DNA of 64,000 nt from CAXTEJ01 sp964243295 (GTDB lineage: Bacteria; Actinomycetota; Actinomycetes; Actinomycetales; Angustibacteraceae), in assembly GCA_964243295.1 (NCBI GenBank), contig CAXTEJ010000003.1, forward strand, positions 1 through 64,000, in the 5' to 3' direction. Below the pieces are notes generated by a model. That model made no database searches. It saw only the letters and a list, made by a program, of their open reading frames with translations, and was not told the origin of the DNA. Positions 9,119-17,307 of the stretch are shown here, one piece after another. How positions within the stretch are numbered: the first letter of the stretch is position 1; each line of letters begins with the position of its first letter. Both the position numbers and the translations under genes were made by a program.

Positions 9119-9269
9119 CGTGTGCCTTCCGTCCATCGACCGATCGGGTCGTCCGCGGCCGGGATCCCGACGTGACAGCCCGATCGGCTGCGTGCGCTCC
9201 CCGATGAGAGGTCTGCGGTGCCGTCACCCGAACGGCGGCAGGTGGTCGTCGGCGCAGAGCCATATCCCG

Positions 9270-9298
9270 TTGCCTCGTGCGGCGTCGGGCGTCAGGCT
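9270..9298 (+). promoter_or_regulatory. Promoter of the tandem-GNAT gene (leaderless)
   Basis: TTGCCT (9270-9275), a 17-nt spacer, CAGGCT (9293-9298), then 7 nt to the GTG at 9306. There is no Shine-Dalgarno, so transcription probably starts at or next to the start codon. Confidence 0.65.
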
Positions 9299-9305
9299 CG
9301 GCGAC

Positions 9306-10355
9306 GTGACGACGACGCGCACCGACCTCGTGACCCTGGTGGACGTGGCCGCGACGTCCCCGCTGCTCGAGGAGTGGGTCGCTGTCGGGGCCGCCTGCGA
9401 TCTCGACATCTTCGGCGACCGGCAGGTGACGTACTCCCCGCGGGAGATCCGCGCCGAGCTGGAGCCGTCGGCGCACAGCCGGCTCGAGCTGGTCGCCGCC
9501 CGGGCGGACGGCGTGCTGGTGGGCCAGGGCCTGGTGCACGCGCCGCTGCAGGACAACCGGCACCACGCCTACCTCGAGCTCGCCGTGCACCCCCAGCACC
9601 GCCGCCGCGGCGTCGGCAGCATGCTGCTCGCCGAGCTGGAGCGCCGGGCGGTCGCGGACGGTCGCACCTCACTGGTCGTGGAGAGCCAGGCCGCGGGCGG
9701 GCGCAGCCCCGCGCCGGCCTTCGCGGCGGCGCACGGCTACGAGGACGCCTTGCGCGAGGTGCGCAGCGACCTCGACCTCCCCGACGACCCGGCCGCCATG
9801 GCCACCGCGCTGGCCGACGTCCTCGGGCCGCTCGAGCGTGAGGCGGCGGCCCGGGCCGGCGACTACGAGGTGCTGACCTGGTGGGACGGCGTGCCGCAGG
9901 AGTGGCTCGCCGCCCGGGCGCACCTGTCGGCCCGCATGTCGACCGACGTGCCGCTCGGCGAGCTCGACCTGCAGGAGGAGCACTGGGACGACGACCGCGT
10001 GCTCGAGCAGATGCGCCGGGCGGCCGCGATGGGACGCCGCCTGGTGCAGACGGTGGCGGCGCACCGCGCGACCGGCGAGCTCGTCGCCTTCACGATCCTC
10101 GCGGTGCCCGCGCACGACCTGCGGCTGTCGTTCCAGTGGGACACCCTGGTGCTCGACGGCCACCGAGGGCACCGGCTGGGCCAGCTGGTGAAGGCGGTGA
10201 ACCTGCGGGCCCTGCTCGGCGAGATCCCGACCGTCCGTCGCGTCGTCACCTGGAACGCCGCCGAGAACGAGCCGATGCTGCGCGTCAACCGGGCGATGGG
10301 CTTCCGCCAGGTCGGCACCATGACGCAGTGGCAGAAGACGCTGCCGCAGCCCTGA
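9306..10355 (+). CDS. Tandem GNAT-domain acetyltransferase
   Basis: A 349-residue protein with two GNAT folds. The N-terminal one (about 1-160) has the acetyl-CoA loop HPQHRRRGVGSMLL near residue 97. The C-terminal one (about 185-345) has the variant HRGHRLGQLVKAVN and ends MGFRQVGTMTQWQKTL. The layout resembles mycothiol synthase, but the substrate is not identifiable. The GTG at 9306 is chosen because a complete leaderless promoter sits directly before it; the open frame to 8970 runs through the divergent gene's promoter. The gene is convergent with coaA. Confidence 0.8.
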   Translation: MTTTRTDLVTLVDVAATSPLLEEWVAVGAACDLDIFGDRQVTYSPREIRAELEPSAHSRLELVAARADGVLVGQGLVHAPLQDNRHHAYLELAVHPQHRRRGVGSMLLAELERRAVADGRTSLVVESQAAGGRSPAPAFAAAHGYEDALREVRSDLDLPDDPAAMATALADVLGPLEREAAARAGDYEVLTWWDGVPQEWLAARAHLSARMSTDVPLGELDLQEEHWDDDRVLEQMRRAAAMGRRLVQTVAAHRATGELVAFTILAVPAHDLRLSFQWDTLVLDGHRGHRLGQLVKAVNLRALLGEIPTVRRVVTWNAAENEPMLRVNRAMGFRQVGTMTQWQKTLPQP

Positions 10356-10374
10356 CCCGGCCGCGACCGCGTTC

Positions 10375-11355
10375 CTACTGCCGCAGCCGAACCCGGTTCA
10401 CCGCGTGGTCCGGGCCCTTGCCCAGCACCAGGGTGGCGCGGCCCCGCGTCGGCAGCACGTTCTCGACCAGGTTCGGCGCGTTGATCTGGTCCCAGATCTG
10501 CTCGGCGGTCGAGACGGCCTCGTCGTCGCTGAGCGCGGCGTACCGGTGGAAGTACGACGAGGGGTCGGCGAAGGCGGTCTGCCGCAAGCGCAGGAACCGG
10601 TCGACGTACCAGCGGCGCACGTCGTCCGAGCGGGCGTCGACGTAGATGCTGAAGTCGAAGAAGTCGCTGACCGCGAGGCCCGACCGGCCGTTGGCGTCGG
10701 CGCGCGGTGGTTGCAGCACGTTGAGCCCCTCGACGATCAGCACGTCCGGACGCCGGACCGCCACGTGCTCGTCCGGCACGACGTCGTAGGTGAGGTGGGA
10801 GTAGACCGGCGCCATGACCTCGTCGCGGCCGGCCTTGACCTCCGAGAGGAAGCGCAGCAGCGCGCGACGGTCGTAGGACTCTGGAAAACCCTTGCGCTGC
10901 AGCAGTTTGCGGCGATCAAGCTCGGCGTTGGGCAGCAGGAAGCCGTCGGTCGTCACGAGCTGCACGTGCGGGGTGCTCGGCCAGCTCGCGAGCAGCTCGC
11001 GTAGCAGCCGGGAGGTCGTCGACTTGCCCACGGCCACCGAGCCGGCGACGCCGATGACGAACGGCGCGCGTCGCGGCGCCTCGCCAAGGAACTCCGCGGT
11101 GGTGCGGTGCAGCCGTCCGGCGCTCGCGACGTACAGCGTGAGCAGCCGTGACAGCGGCAGGTAGACGTCCTCGACCTCGGCGAGGTCGATGCGGTCGCCG
11201 AGACCGCGCAGCCGCCCGAGGTCGGCCTCGCTGAGGGTCAGCGGGGTCTGGGCGCGCAGCCGGGACCACGCCTCGCGGTCGAGCTCGACGTAGGGGGAGG
11301 GCAGGCTCGCGTTGTTGCCGTGGGGCACGGGCGTCGAGGCTACCCTTGCCGCCAT
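10375..11355 (-). CDS. coaA: Type I pantothenate kinase
   Basis: CoaA phosphorylates pantothenate, the first committed step of coenzyme A synthesis. The 326-residue protein has the P-loop GVAGSVAVGKSTTSRLL near residue 100. It also has the family blocks DGFLLPNAELDRRKLL and KGFPESYDRRALLRFL, then VIVEGLNVLQPP. The ATG at 11355 overlaps the divergent ATG of glmS (11354) in the tetramer CATG. A -10-like CACGAT lies 7 nt upstream inside glmS. An alternative GTG at 11328 would free the overlap. Confidence 0.93.
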   Translation of the reverse strand: MAARVASTPVPHGNNASLPSPYVELDREAWSRLRAQTPLTLSEADLGRLRGLGDRIDLAEVEDVYLPLSRLLTLYVASAGRLHRTTAEFLGEAPRRAPFVIGVAGSVAVGKSTTSRLLRELLASWPSTPHVQLVTTDGFLLPNAELDRRKLLQRKGFPESYDRRALLRFLSEVKAGRDEVMAPVYSHLTYDVVPDEHVAVRRPDVLIVEGLNVLQPPRADANGRSGLAVSDFFDFSIYVDARSDDVRRWYVDRFLRLRQTAFADPSSYFHRYAALSDDEAVSTAEQIWDQINAPNLVENVLPTRGRATLVLGKGPDHAVNRVRLRQ

Positions 11356-11368
11356 GTGCGGAATCGTG
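11341..11368. promoter_or_regulatory. Overlapping divergent leaderless promoters of coaA and glmS
   Basis: On the plus strand TACCCT (11341-11346) lies 7 nt before the glmS ATG at 11354. On the minus strand CACGAT (11368-11363) lies 7 nt before the coaA ATG at 11355. Each -10 element lies within the other gene's first codons, and the two ATGs share bases 11354-11355. No convincing -35 was seen for either. Confidence 0.55.
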
Positions 11369-13225
11369 GGGTTCACCGGGCCCGTCGGCCCGTCGGACGG
11401 CTCGGACGTCGACGCGCTGGGCGTGGTGCTGGACGGCCTGCGCCGCATGGAGTACCGCGGCTACGACTCGGCGGGGATCGTCGTCCAGGGGCCGGACGGC
11501 CTGCACGTGCGCAAGAAGGCCGGCAAGCTGGCGAACCTCGAGGAGCAGCTGTCGCTCGACCCGCTGCCGGTCTCGAGCACCGGTGTGGGGCACACCCGGT
11601 GGGCCACGCACGGCGGCCCCACCGACGCCAACGCCCACCCCCACTGCAGCGCCGACGGCCGGCTGGCCCTGGTGCACAACGGGATCATCGAGAACTACGC
11701 CGCGCTGCGCGCCGAGCTGGCCGGCGAGGGCATCGCGTTCACCTCCGAGACCGACACCGAGGTCGCGGCGCACCTGGTGGCCCGCGCCTACGACGAGCTC
11801 GGTGACCTGACGGAGGCGCTGCGCGCGGTGTGCCTGCGGCTCGAGGGCGCGTTCACGCTGCTCGCGGTGCACGCCGACGTCCCGGGCACGGTCGTGGGCG
11901 CGCGCCGCAGCTCGCCGCTGGTCGTGGGCCGCGGCGACGGAGCGAACTACCTCGGCTCGGACGTCGCGGCGTTCATCCAGCACACCCGCGAGGCCATCGA
12001 GCTCGGCCAGGACCAGGTCGTCACCATCACCGCCGACTCCATCGACGTCGTCGACTTCGACGGCAGCCCGGCGGTGACCAAGGAGTACCACGTCAGCTGG
12101 GACGCCTCGGCCGCCGAGAAGGGCGGCTACGCGACGTTCATGGCCAAGGAGATCGACGAGCAGCCGCGCGCCGTCGCCGACACCCTGCTGGGACGCACCG
12201 ACGCCGAGGGTCACCTGGTGCTGGACGAGCTGCGCATCGACGAGAGCGTGCTGCGCGCCGCCGACAAGATCGTGATCATCGCCTGCGGCACCGCGTCGTA
12301 CGCCGGTCAGGTGGCCAAGTACGCCATCGAGCACTGGTGCCGCGTGCCCTGCGAGGTCGAGCTGGCCAGCGAGTTCCGCTACCGCGACCCCGTCGTCAAC
12401 GCGAAGACGCTGGTCGTGGCAATCTCGCAGTCCGGCGAGACCATGGACACGCTGATGGCGGTGCGCCACGCCCGCGAGCAGGGCGCCCGCGTCATCGCGA
12501 TCTGCAACACCCACGGCTCGACCATCCCGCGCGAGGCCGACGCCGTTCTCTACACGCACGCCGGGCCCGAGGTCGCGGTCGCCTCGACCAAGGCGTTCCT
12601 GGCGCAGATCACCGCCTGCTACCTGCTCGGCCTCTACCTCGCGCAGCTGCGCGGCAACAAGTTCGAGGACGAGGTGCGCGACATCCTGCGCCAGCTGGCC
12701 GACGTCCCGGAGAAGATCCAGGCCGTGCTCGACGGGCTCGACCCGGTGCGGGCGCTGGCGCGCGAGATGTGCGACGCGCGGGTCGTGCTGTTCCTCGGCC
12801 GCCACGTCGGGTTCCCGGTCGCGATGGAGGGTGCGCTCAAGCTCAAGGAGCTCGCCTACATCCACGCGGAGGGCTTCGCCGCCGGCGAGCTCAAGCACGG
12901 CCCGATCGCCCTGATCGAGGCGGGGCTGCCGGTGTTCGTCATCGTGCCCTCGCCGCACGGCCGCGACTCGCTGCACGCCAAGGTCGTGTCGAACATCCAG
13001 GAGATCCGGGCGCGCGGGGCGCGCACCATCGTGATCGCCGAGGAGGGCGACGAGTCGGTGCGTTCCTTCGCCGACACCCTCATCGCCGTGCCGCGGACGC
13101 CGACGCTGCTCGCGCCGCTCGTCACGACCGTGCCGCTGCAGGTCTTCGCCTGCGAGCTGGCCCTGGCCAAGGGACACGACGTCGACCAGCCCCGCAACCT
13201 GGCCAAGTCGGTCACGGTCGAGTAG
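11354..13225 (+). CDS. glmS: Glutamine-fructose-6-phosphate aminotransferase
   Basis: GlmS makes glucosamine-6-phosphate from fructose-6-phosphate and glutamine, the entry to UDP-GlcNAc synthesis. The 623-residue protein starts MCGIVGF. The nucleophilic Cys must follow the initiator Met, which fixes the start at 11354 and rules out longer readings. The glutaminase domain (1-235) contains HTRWATHG and HNGIIENY. Two SIS domains (about 290-620) contain CGTASYAGQVAKY, SQSGETMDTL and the end DQPRNLAKSVTVE. It is followed 2 nt later by acpS. Confidence 0.96.
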   Translation: MCGIVGFTGPVGPSDGSDVDALGVVLDGLRRMEYRGYDSAGIVVQGPDGLHVRKKAGKLANLEEQLSLDPLPVSSTGVGHTRWATHGGPTDANAHPHCSADGRLALVHNGIIENYAALRAELAGEGIAFTSETDTEVAAHLVARAYDELGDLTEALRAVCLRLEGAFTLLAVHADVPGTVVGARRSSPLVVGRGDGANYLGSDVAAFIQHTREAIELGQDQVVTITADSIDVVDFDGSPAVTKEYHVSWDASAAEKGGYATFMAKEIDEQPRAVADTLLGRTDAEGHLVLDELRIDESVLRAADKIVIIACGTASYAGQVAKYAIEHWCRVPCEVELASEFRYRDPVVNAKTLVVAISQSGETMDTLMAVRHAREQGARVIAICNTHGSTIPREADAVLYTHAGPEVAVASTKAFLAQITACYLLGLYLAQLRGNKFEDEVRDILRQLADVPEKIQAVLDGLDPVRALAREMCDARVVLFLGRHVGFPVAMEGALKLKELAYIHAEGFAAGELKHGPIALIEAGLPVFVIVPSPHGRDSLHAKVVSNIQEIRARGARTIVIAEEGDESVRSFADTLIAVPRTPTLLAPLVTTVPLQVFACELALAKGHDVDQPRNLAKSVTVE

Positions 13226-13227
13226 TC

Positions 13228-13578
13228 GTGATCGTCGGGGTCGGGATCGACGTCGTGGACGTCGAGCGGTTCGGCCAGACGCTGCAGCGGACGCCGCGGC
13301 TGCTCGAGCGACTGTTCACGGCGCAGGAGCAGGGGCTGCCGCTCGCCTCGCTCGCCGCCCGCTTCGCGGCCAAGGAGGCGCTGGCCAAGGCGCTCGGGGC
13401 GCCGGCCGGACTGCGCTGGGTCGACGCCACGGTGCGCAAGGACGAGACGGGTCGCCCGCACCTGGAGGTGACGGGCACGGTGGCCGCCCGGGCGAAGCTG
13501 CTGGGTGTCGCGTCACTGCACGTGTCGCTGTCGCACGACGCCGGCATCGCCAGCGCCGTCGTGGTCGCCGAGGCGTGA
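13228..13578 (+). CDS. acpS: Holo-[acyl-carrier-protein] synthase
   Basis: AcpS transfers 4'-phosphopantetheine from CoA to apo-ACP. The 116-residue protein has the N-terminal Mg-binding GVGIDVVDVERF, the second signature RFAAKEALAKALG and the end HVSLSHD. The GTG start follows the glmS stop by 2 nt, so translation is probably coupled. Length and motifs match the family. Confidence 0.94.
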   Translation: MIVGVGIDVVDVERFGQTLQRTPRLLERLFTAQEQGLPLASLAARFAAKEALAKALGAPAGLRWVDATVRKDETGRPHLEVTGTVAARAKLLGVASLHVSLSHDAGIASAVVVAEA

Positions 13579-13590
13579 GGGCGCCGCCGC

Positions 13591-14133
13591 TCAGCGAGCG
13601 AGGCGTGCCAGCACGAAGGTCAGCGCGAGCATCGCCGCCGGCACGGCCGCGAGCACCGCGAGCGCCCAGCGCGGCACCGGCGGTGCCATGTCGGCGCCGG
13701 TGCGCGGGTCGACGACGCGGTCGCGGTCGCGCCGCAGGCCGATGACCAGCCAGCTGGCGGTGCCGAGCAGCAGCACGGCGCCGACGACGGCGCACAGCAG
13801 CGCCGGGAGCCCGAAGGTCGCGGCGGTGCCGCCGCCGAGGCCGTCGACCCCGCTCGCGAGCGACCAGCCACCGACTCCGCACGTGGCCGCGACCAGCGCG
13901 TCCTTGCCGGTGAACAGGCGCCACCACGGCTGCGGCGGCCGGCCGGTGCTCGCGCCGGCCAGCGAGTCGGCGTACTGCGCGGGCGGCCCGAACGCCTCGG
14001 TCGGATCCTCGCCGGTCTCGGCGACGTGGCTCTCGACCTCCGCGAGCGCCTCGCCGATGCGGGGCCCAGGGACGTCACGCAGCCGCAGCGCGAGCAGCAG
14101 CTGCTCGCGGTAGGTCTTCAGGTCGGTGGTCAT
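13591..14133 (-). CDS. HAAS-domain membrane protein, PadR partner
   Basis: A 180-residue protein. Residues 1-65 form a small helical domain (LKTYREQLLLALRLRDVPG ... EVESHVAETGEDP) of the HAAS type found beside PadR regulators. Two to three membrane helices follow (LPALLCAVVGAVLLLGTASW, WALAVLAAVPAAMLALTFVL). The ATG overlaps the padR stop by 4 nt (14130-14133), so the two are translationally coupled. In known pairs such proteins are signal sensors or effectors under PadR control; the function here is inferred from that. Confidence 0.72.
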   Translation of the reverse strand: MTTDLKTYREQLLLALRLRDVPGPRIGEALAEVESHVAETGEDPTEAFGPPAQYADSLAGASTGRPPQPWWRLFTGKDALVAATCGVGGWSLASGVDGLGGGTAATFGLPALLCAVVGAVLLLGTASWLVIGLRRDRDRVVDPRTGADMAPPVPRWALAVLAAVPAAMLALTFVLARLAR

Positions 14134-14513
14134 GCCTGGTCTCCTCGCGTCGAGGTGGTGGTGGGGGTGCGATCGGTGACGGCGTCGAGCAGGGCGCCCG
14201 CGCGGTCGCTGAACCTGCGCCAGGCCGCCGCCCGCTCGTGCAGCGAGGCCAGACCGGCCGGGGTGACGGCGAAGAACTTGCGGCCGGGGCCGCTCTCGCC
14301 GCCTCGCCAGCTCGACGAGAGCAGACCCTCCTGCTCGAGGCGGGCGAGGACGGGGTAGAGGGTGCCGCCCTTCACGGTGCCGAGGCCTGCACCCTGCAGC
14401 CGCTGGGCCACGGCGTAGCCGTAGGTCTCCTCCTCGGCGACCACGCCGAGCACGCACAGCGCGAGGACGCCGCGCATCCACTCACCCGGCCACTGCTCGT
14501 CGGAGATGTCCAT
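14130..14513 (-). CDS. PadR family transcriptional regulator
   Basis: A 127-residue PadR-type winged-helix protein. The N-terminal domain carries MRGVLALCVLGVVAEEETY, then VKGGTLYPVLARLEQEGLL, the wing and recognition region diagnostic of the family. Residues 90-127 are a short C-terminal helix and tail. It is probably an autorepressor of the padR-HAAS operon. The ATG lies 7 nt after a perfect -10 (TACAAT), so the message is predicted to be leaderless. Confidence 0.88.
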   Translation of the reverse strand: MDISDEQWPGEWMRGVLALCVLGVVAEEETYGYAVAQRLQGAGLGTVKGGTLYPVLARLEQEGLLSSSWRGGESGPGRKFFAVTPAGLASLHERAAAWRRFSDRAGALLDAVTDRTPTTTSTRGDQA

Positions 14514-14520
14514 GCGCTAG

Positions 14521-14549
14521 ATTGTACGACTGACTAGATGGCCGCGCAA
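14521..14549 (-). promoter_or_regulatory. padR promoter (leaderless)
   Basis: On the minus strand: TTGCGC (14549-14544), a 17-nt spacer, TACAAT (14526-14521), then 7 nt to the padR ATG at 14513. The spacer is AT-rich for this genome and contains CTAGTCAGTC, a possible PadR contact. Confidence 0.75.
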
Positions 14550-14594
14550 CCTATGTAGCGCGACGAGGCACGGGGCGGGGTGCAGGCTGGCCCC

Positions 14595-16040
14595 ATGCTG
14601 ACCGCCCACGACGTGGCCACCATCCGCGCGGCCGAGCAGGCTGCGCGGGAGCAGCTGCCGCCCGGCACGCTGATGGACCGTGCCGCCGCTGCGCTCGCTG
14701 CCGCCGTACGACGGGTGCTGGCCCGCACGGGCCGGCCGGCGTACGGACGCCGGGTGGTGGTGCTCGTGGGGCCCGGTGACAACGGCGGCGACGCCCTGCT
14801 GGCCGGCGCCCTGCTCGCCAGGCGCGGCGCGCGGGTCGACGCGCTGCTGGTGGCCGGCCGGGCGCACGAGCGCGGGCTGGCGGCGCTGCGCGCGTCCGGT
14901 GGCGGGGTGGGCGCCGAGCCCGCCGCCGCGCTCGCCGCCGCCGACGTGGTCGTCGACGGGATGCTCGGCATCGGTGGTCGGCCGGGGCTGCAGGGGGCTG
15001 CCGTCGCGCTCGTGCGTGCGCTCGACGCGCTGCCGCAGCGCCCGCCGGTCGTGGCGGTCGACCTGCCGAGCGGGCTCGACGCGGCGTCCGGCACCCTCAC
15101 CGGCAGCCACCTGCGCGCCGACCTCACGGTCACGTTCGGCACCCGCAAGCCCTGCCTGCTGCTGCCACCGGCGGCTGCGGCGGCGGGCGAGGTCGAGCTC
15201 GCCGAGCTCGGCGTCGACTTCGGGCCCGGCCACGAAGTCGAGCGGCTCGAGGCCGACGAGCTGGCGCGGCTGTGGCCGGTGCCGGGCGCGCACGACGACA
15301 AGTACCGCCGCGGGGTGGTAGGCGTGGTCGCCGGCGGGCCGACGTACACCGGAGCGGCGCTGCTGTGCACGGGCGCCGCGGTGCGCTCGGGCGCGGGGAT
15401 GGTGCGGTACGTCGGCCCCGGCGCGGCGACCGACCTGGTGCGGGCGCACTGGCCGGAGGTCGTGCCAGGTGCCGGACGGGTGCAGGCGTGGGTGCTCGGC
15501 CCGGGCCTCGACGCCGACGCGCAGGACGGCCAGCGGGCCGCGACCGAGCAGGCGCTCGCTGGGGACCTGCCGTGCGTGGTGGACGCCGGAGCGCTGGCGG
15601 CCGTGCGACCCGGGCGCTTCGCGCCGACGCTGCTGACACCGCACGCGGGTGAGCTGGCCCGGCTGCTCAGCGCGCTCGACCGCCCCACCGAGCGCCCGGA
15701 CGTCGAGGCAGACCCGGCCGCCCACGTGCGCCGCGCCGCCGAGGTGACCGGTGTGACCGTGCTGCTCAAGGGCTCGGTGACGCTCGTCGCCGCGCCGGGG
15801 CGACCGCTGCGCAGCTGCCCCGAGGGACCGGCGTGGCTCGCCACGGCAGGCTCGGGCGACGTGCTGGCGGGGATCGCCGGCACGCTGCTGGCCACCGGGC
15901 TCGACCCGCTGGACGCCGGGCCGCTCGCCGTCGCGGCGCACGGCCGCGCCGGGGTCATCGCGAGCGGCGGGGGGCCCGTCAGCGCCGGCACGCTGCTCGC
16001 CGCCGTGCCCGACGCCGTCCGGTCGCTGCTGGCCCGCTGA
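14595..16040 (+). CDS. nnr: Bifunctional NAD(P)HX epimerase/dehydratase
   Basis: Nnr repairs hydrated NAD(P)H. The 481-residue protein has an N-terminal YjeF epimerase domain (1-205; GPGDNGGDALLAGALLA near 60). The C-terminal ADP/ATP-dependent dehydratase domain (about 220-480) has DDKYRRGVVGVVAGG, LTPHAGELARLL and the nucleotide loop GSGDVLAGIAG. The ATG at 14595 is preferred to an in-frame GTG at 14580 because the latter overlaps the -10-like CAGGCT (14583-14588), 6 nt before the ATG. It precedes alr, a common actinobacterial order. Confidence 0.93.
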   Translation: MLTAHDVATIRAAEQAAREQLPPGTLMDRAAAALAAAVRRVLARTGRPAYGRRVVVLVGPGDNGGDALLAGALLARRGARVDALLVAGRAHERGLAALRASGGGVGAEPAAALAAADVVVDGMLGIGGRPGLQGAAVALVRALDALPQRPPVVAVDLPSGLDAASGTLTGSHLRADLTVTFGTRKPCLLLPPAAAAAGEVELAELGVDFGPGHEVERLEADELARLWPVPGAHDDKYRRGVVGVVAGGPTYTGAALLCTGAAVRSGAGMVRYVGPGAATDLVRAHWPEVVPGAGRVQAWVLGPGLDADAQDGQRAATEQALAGDLPCVVDAGALAAVRPGRFAPTLLTPHAGELARLLSALDRPTERPDVEADPAAHVRRAAEVTGVTVLLKGSVTLVAAPGRPLRSCPEGPAWLATAGSGDVLAGIAGTLLATGLDPLDAGPLAVAAHGRAGVIASGGGPVSAGTLLAAVPDAVRSLLAR

Positions 16041-16092
16041 CCGACGGGGAGTCGCGCGGGCGGTCGCGGTGGGCCGCTGGGAGACTGCGGGG

Positions 16093-17307
16093 ATGAGTGC
16101 CGCGCCGAACCTGCCCGCAGCGGCGGTCGTCGACCTGGACGCCGTGCGCGACAACGTGCGGGCGCTCGCCGGCCGGGCGGGCGGCGCCGAGGTCATGGCC
16201 GTGGTCAAGGCCGACGGCTACGGGCACGGACTGGTCGCGAGCGCCGTCGCCGCCCGGGCGGGCGGGGCGACGTGGCTGGGCGTGGCCCAGCTCGCCGAGG
16301 GGCTGGCGCTGCGCGCGGCGGGCGACACCGGCCGGCTGCTGTCGTGGCTGCACGTGCCCGGCGAGGACTTCGCCGCGGCCGTGCGCGCGGGCATCGACCT
16401 GTCGGCGTCGGCGCCGTGGGCCGTGCACGAGGTCGCGGCGGCGGCGCGGCAGACCGGCGTCCCGGCGCGGCTGCACCTGAAGATCGACACGGGTCTGGCG
16501 CGAGGCGGCGCGGGCCCCGACGACTGGGACGAGCTCGTCGGCGAGGCGCTGCGGGCCCAGGCCGAGGGGGTGGTCGAGGTGGTCGGCATCTGGTCGCACC
16601 TCGCCTGGGCCGACGCGCCCGACCACCCGACGGTGCGGCGCCAGCAGCGGGTGTTCGACGACGCGGTGCGGCGGGCCGAGCACCTCGGGGCGCGGCCGCA
16701 GGTGCGTCACCTCGCCAACTCCGCCGCGACGCTCACCGACACCTCGCTGCACTACGACCTGGTGCGCCCGGGCCTCGCCGTCTACGGCCTGTCGCCGGTG
16801 CCCGACCTGCACGCCCCCGCCGACCTCGGCCTGCGCCCGGCGATGCGCCTGGTGGCGCGGCTGGCGCTGGTCAAGGCGGTGCCCGGGGGCCAGGGCGTCG
16901 CCTACGGCCACACCTACGTCACCGCGGGTCCGACCGTGCTCGGCCTCGTGCCGCTCGGGTACGCCGACGGGCTGCCCCGCGCAGCTGGCAACGCCGGACC
17001 GCTGCTGGTCGGCGGCCGGCTGCACGCCGTCGCGGGCCGGGTGTCGATGGACCAGGTCGTCGTCGACCTCGGCGACGACGCCGTCGCGCTCGCCGCCCGT
17101 GCCGGCGACCCGGTCGTGGTCTTCGGCGACGCGGCGCTCGGCGAGCCCACGGCGCAGGACTGGGCGCAGGCGGCCGGGACCATCAGCTACGAGGTCGTGG
17201 CCCGCCTCGGCACCCGCGTCCCCCGCAGGTACGTCGGCGACACGGCCGCGCTGCTCGCCGGCCCGGCCGTGCCGGTGACCCCGGCGCCCGCGGCGGGGCG
17301 CGCGTGA
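16093..17307 (+). CDS. alr: Alanine racemase
   Basis: This PLP enzyme makes D-alanine for peptidoglycan. The 404-residue protein has the PLP-lysine motif VVKADGYGHGL near residue 36, then HLKIDTGLARGGA, and the C-terminal catalytic region PLGYADGLPR with GRVSMDQVVVDLG. The ATG at 16093 lies 6 nt after GAGACT (16081-16086), so it may be leaderless; an upstream in-frame GTG at 16069 has no support. The stop overlaps the GTG of the following hydrolase. Confidence 0.95.
   Translation: MSAAPNLPAAAVVDLDAVRDNVRALAGRAGGAEVMAVVKADGYGHGLVASAVAARAGGATWLGVAQLAEGLALRAAGDTGRLLSWLHVPGEDFAAAVRAGIDLSASAPWAVHEVAAAARQTGVPARLHLKIDTGLARGGAGPDDWDELVGEALRAQAEGVVEVVGIWSHLAWADAPDHPTVRRQQRVFDDAVRRAEHLGARPQVRHLANSAATLTDTSLHYDLVRPGLAVYGLSPVPDLHAPADLGLRPAMRLVARLALVKAVPGGQGVAYGHTYVTAGPTVLGLVPLGYADGLPRAAGNAGPLLVGGRLHAVAGRVSMDQVVVDLGDDAVALAARAGDPVVVFGDAALGEPTAQDWAQAAGTISYEVVARLGTRVPRRYVGDTAALLAGPAVPVTPAPAAGRA

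Noticed and set aside
8970..9305. Longer tandem-GNAT protein reading from 8970
   Set aside because: It would run antisense through the start of the cyclase gene and across both promoters; a full promoter sits right before 9306.
4796..13177. Very long open frames antisense to glmM, the diguanylate cyclase, coaA and glmS (up to nearly 800 codons)
   Set aside because: They are Arg/Ala/Pro-rich reading-frame shadows expected at this GC content, have no family motifs and lie over well-supported genes.
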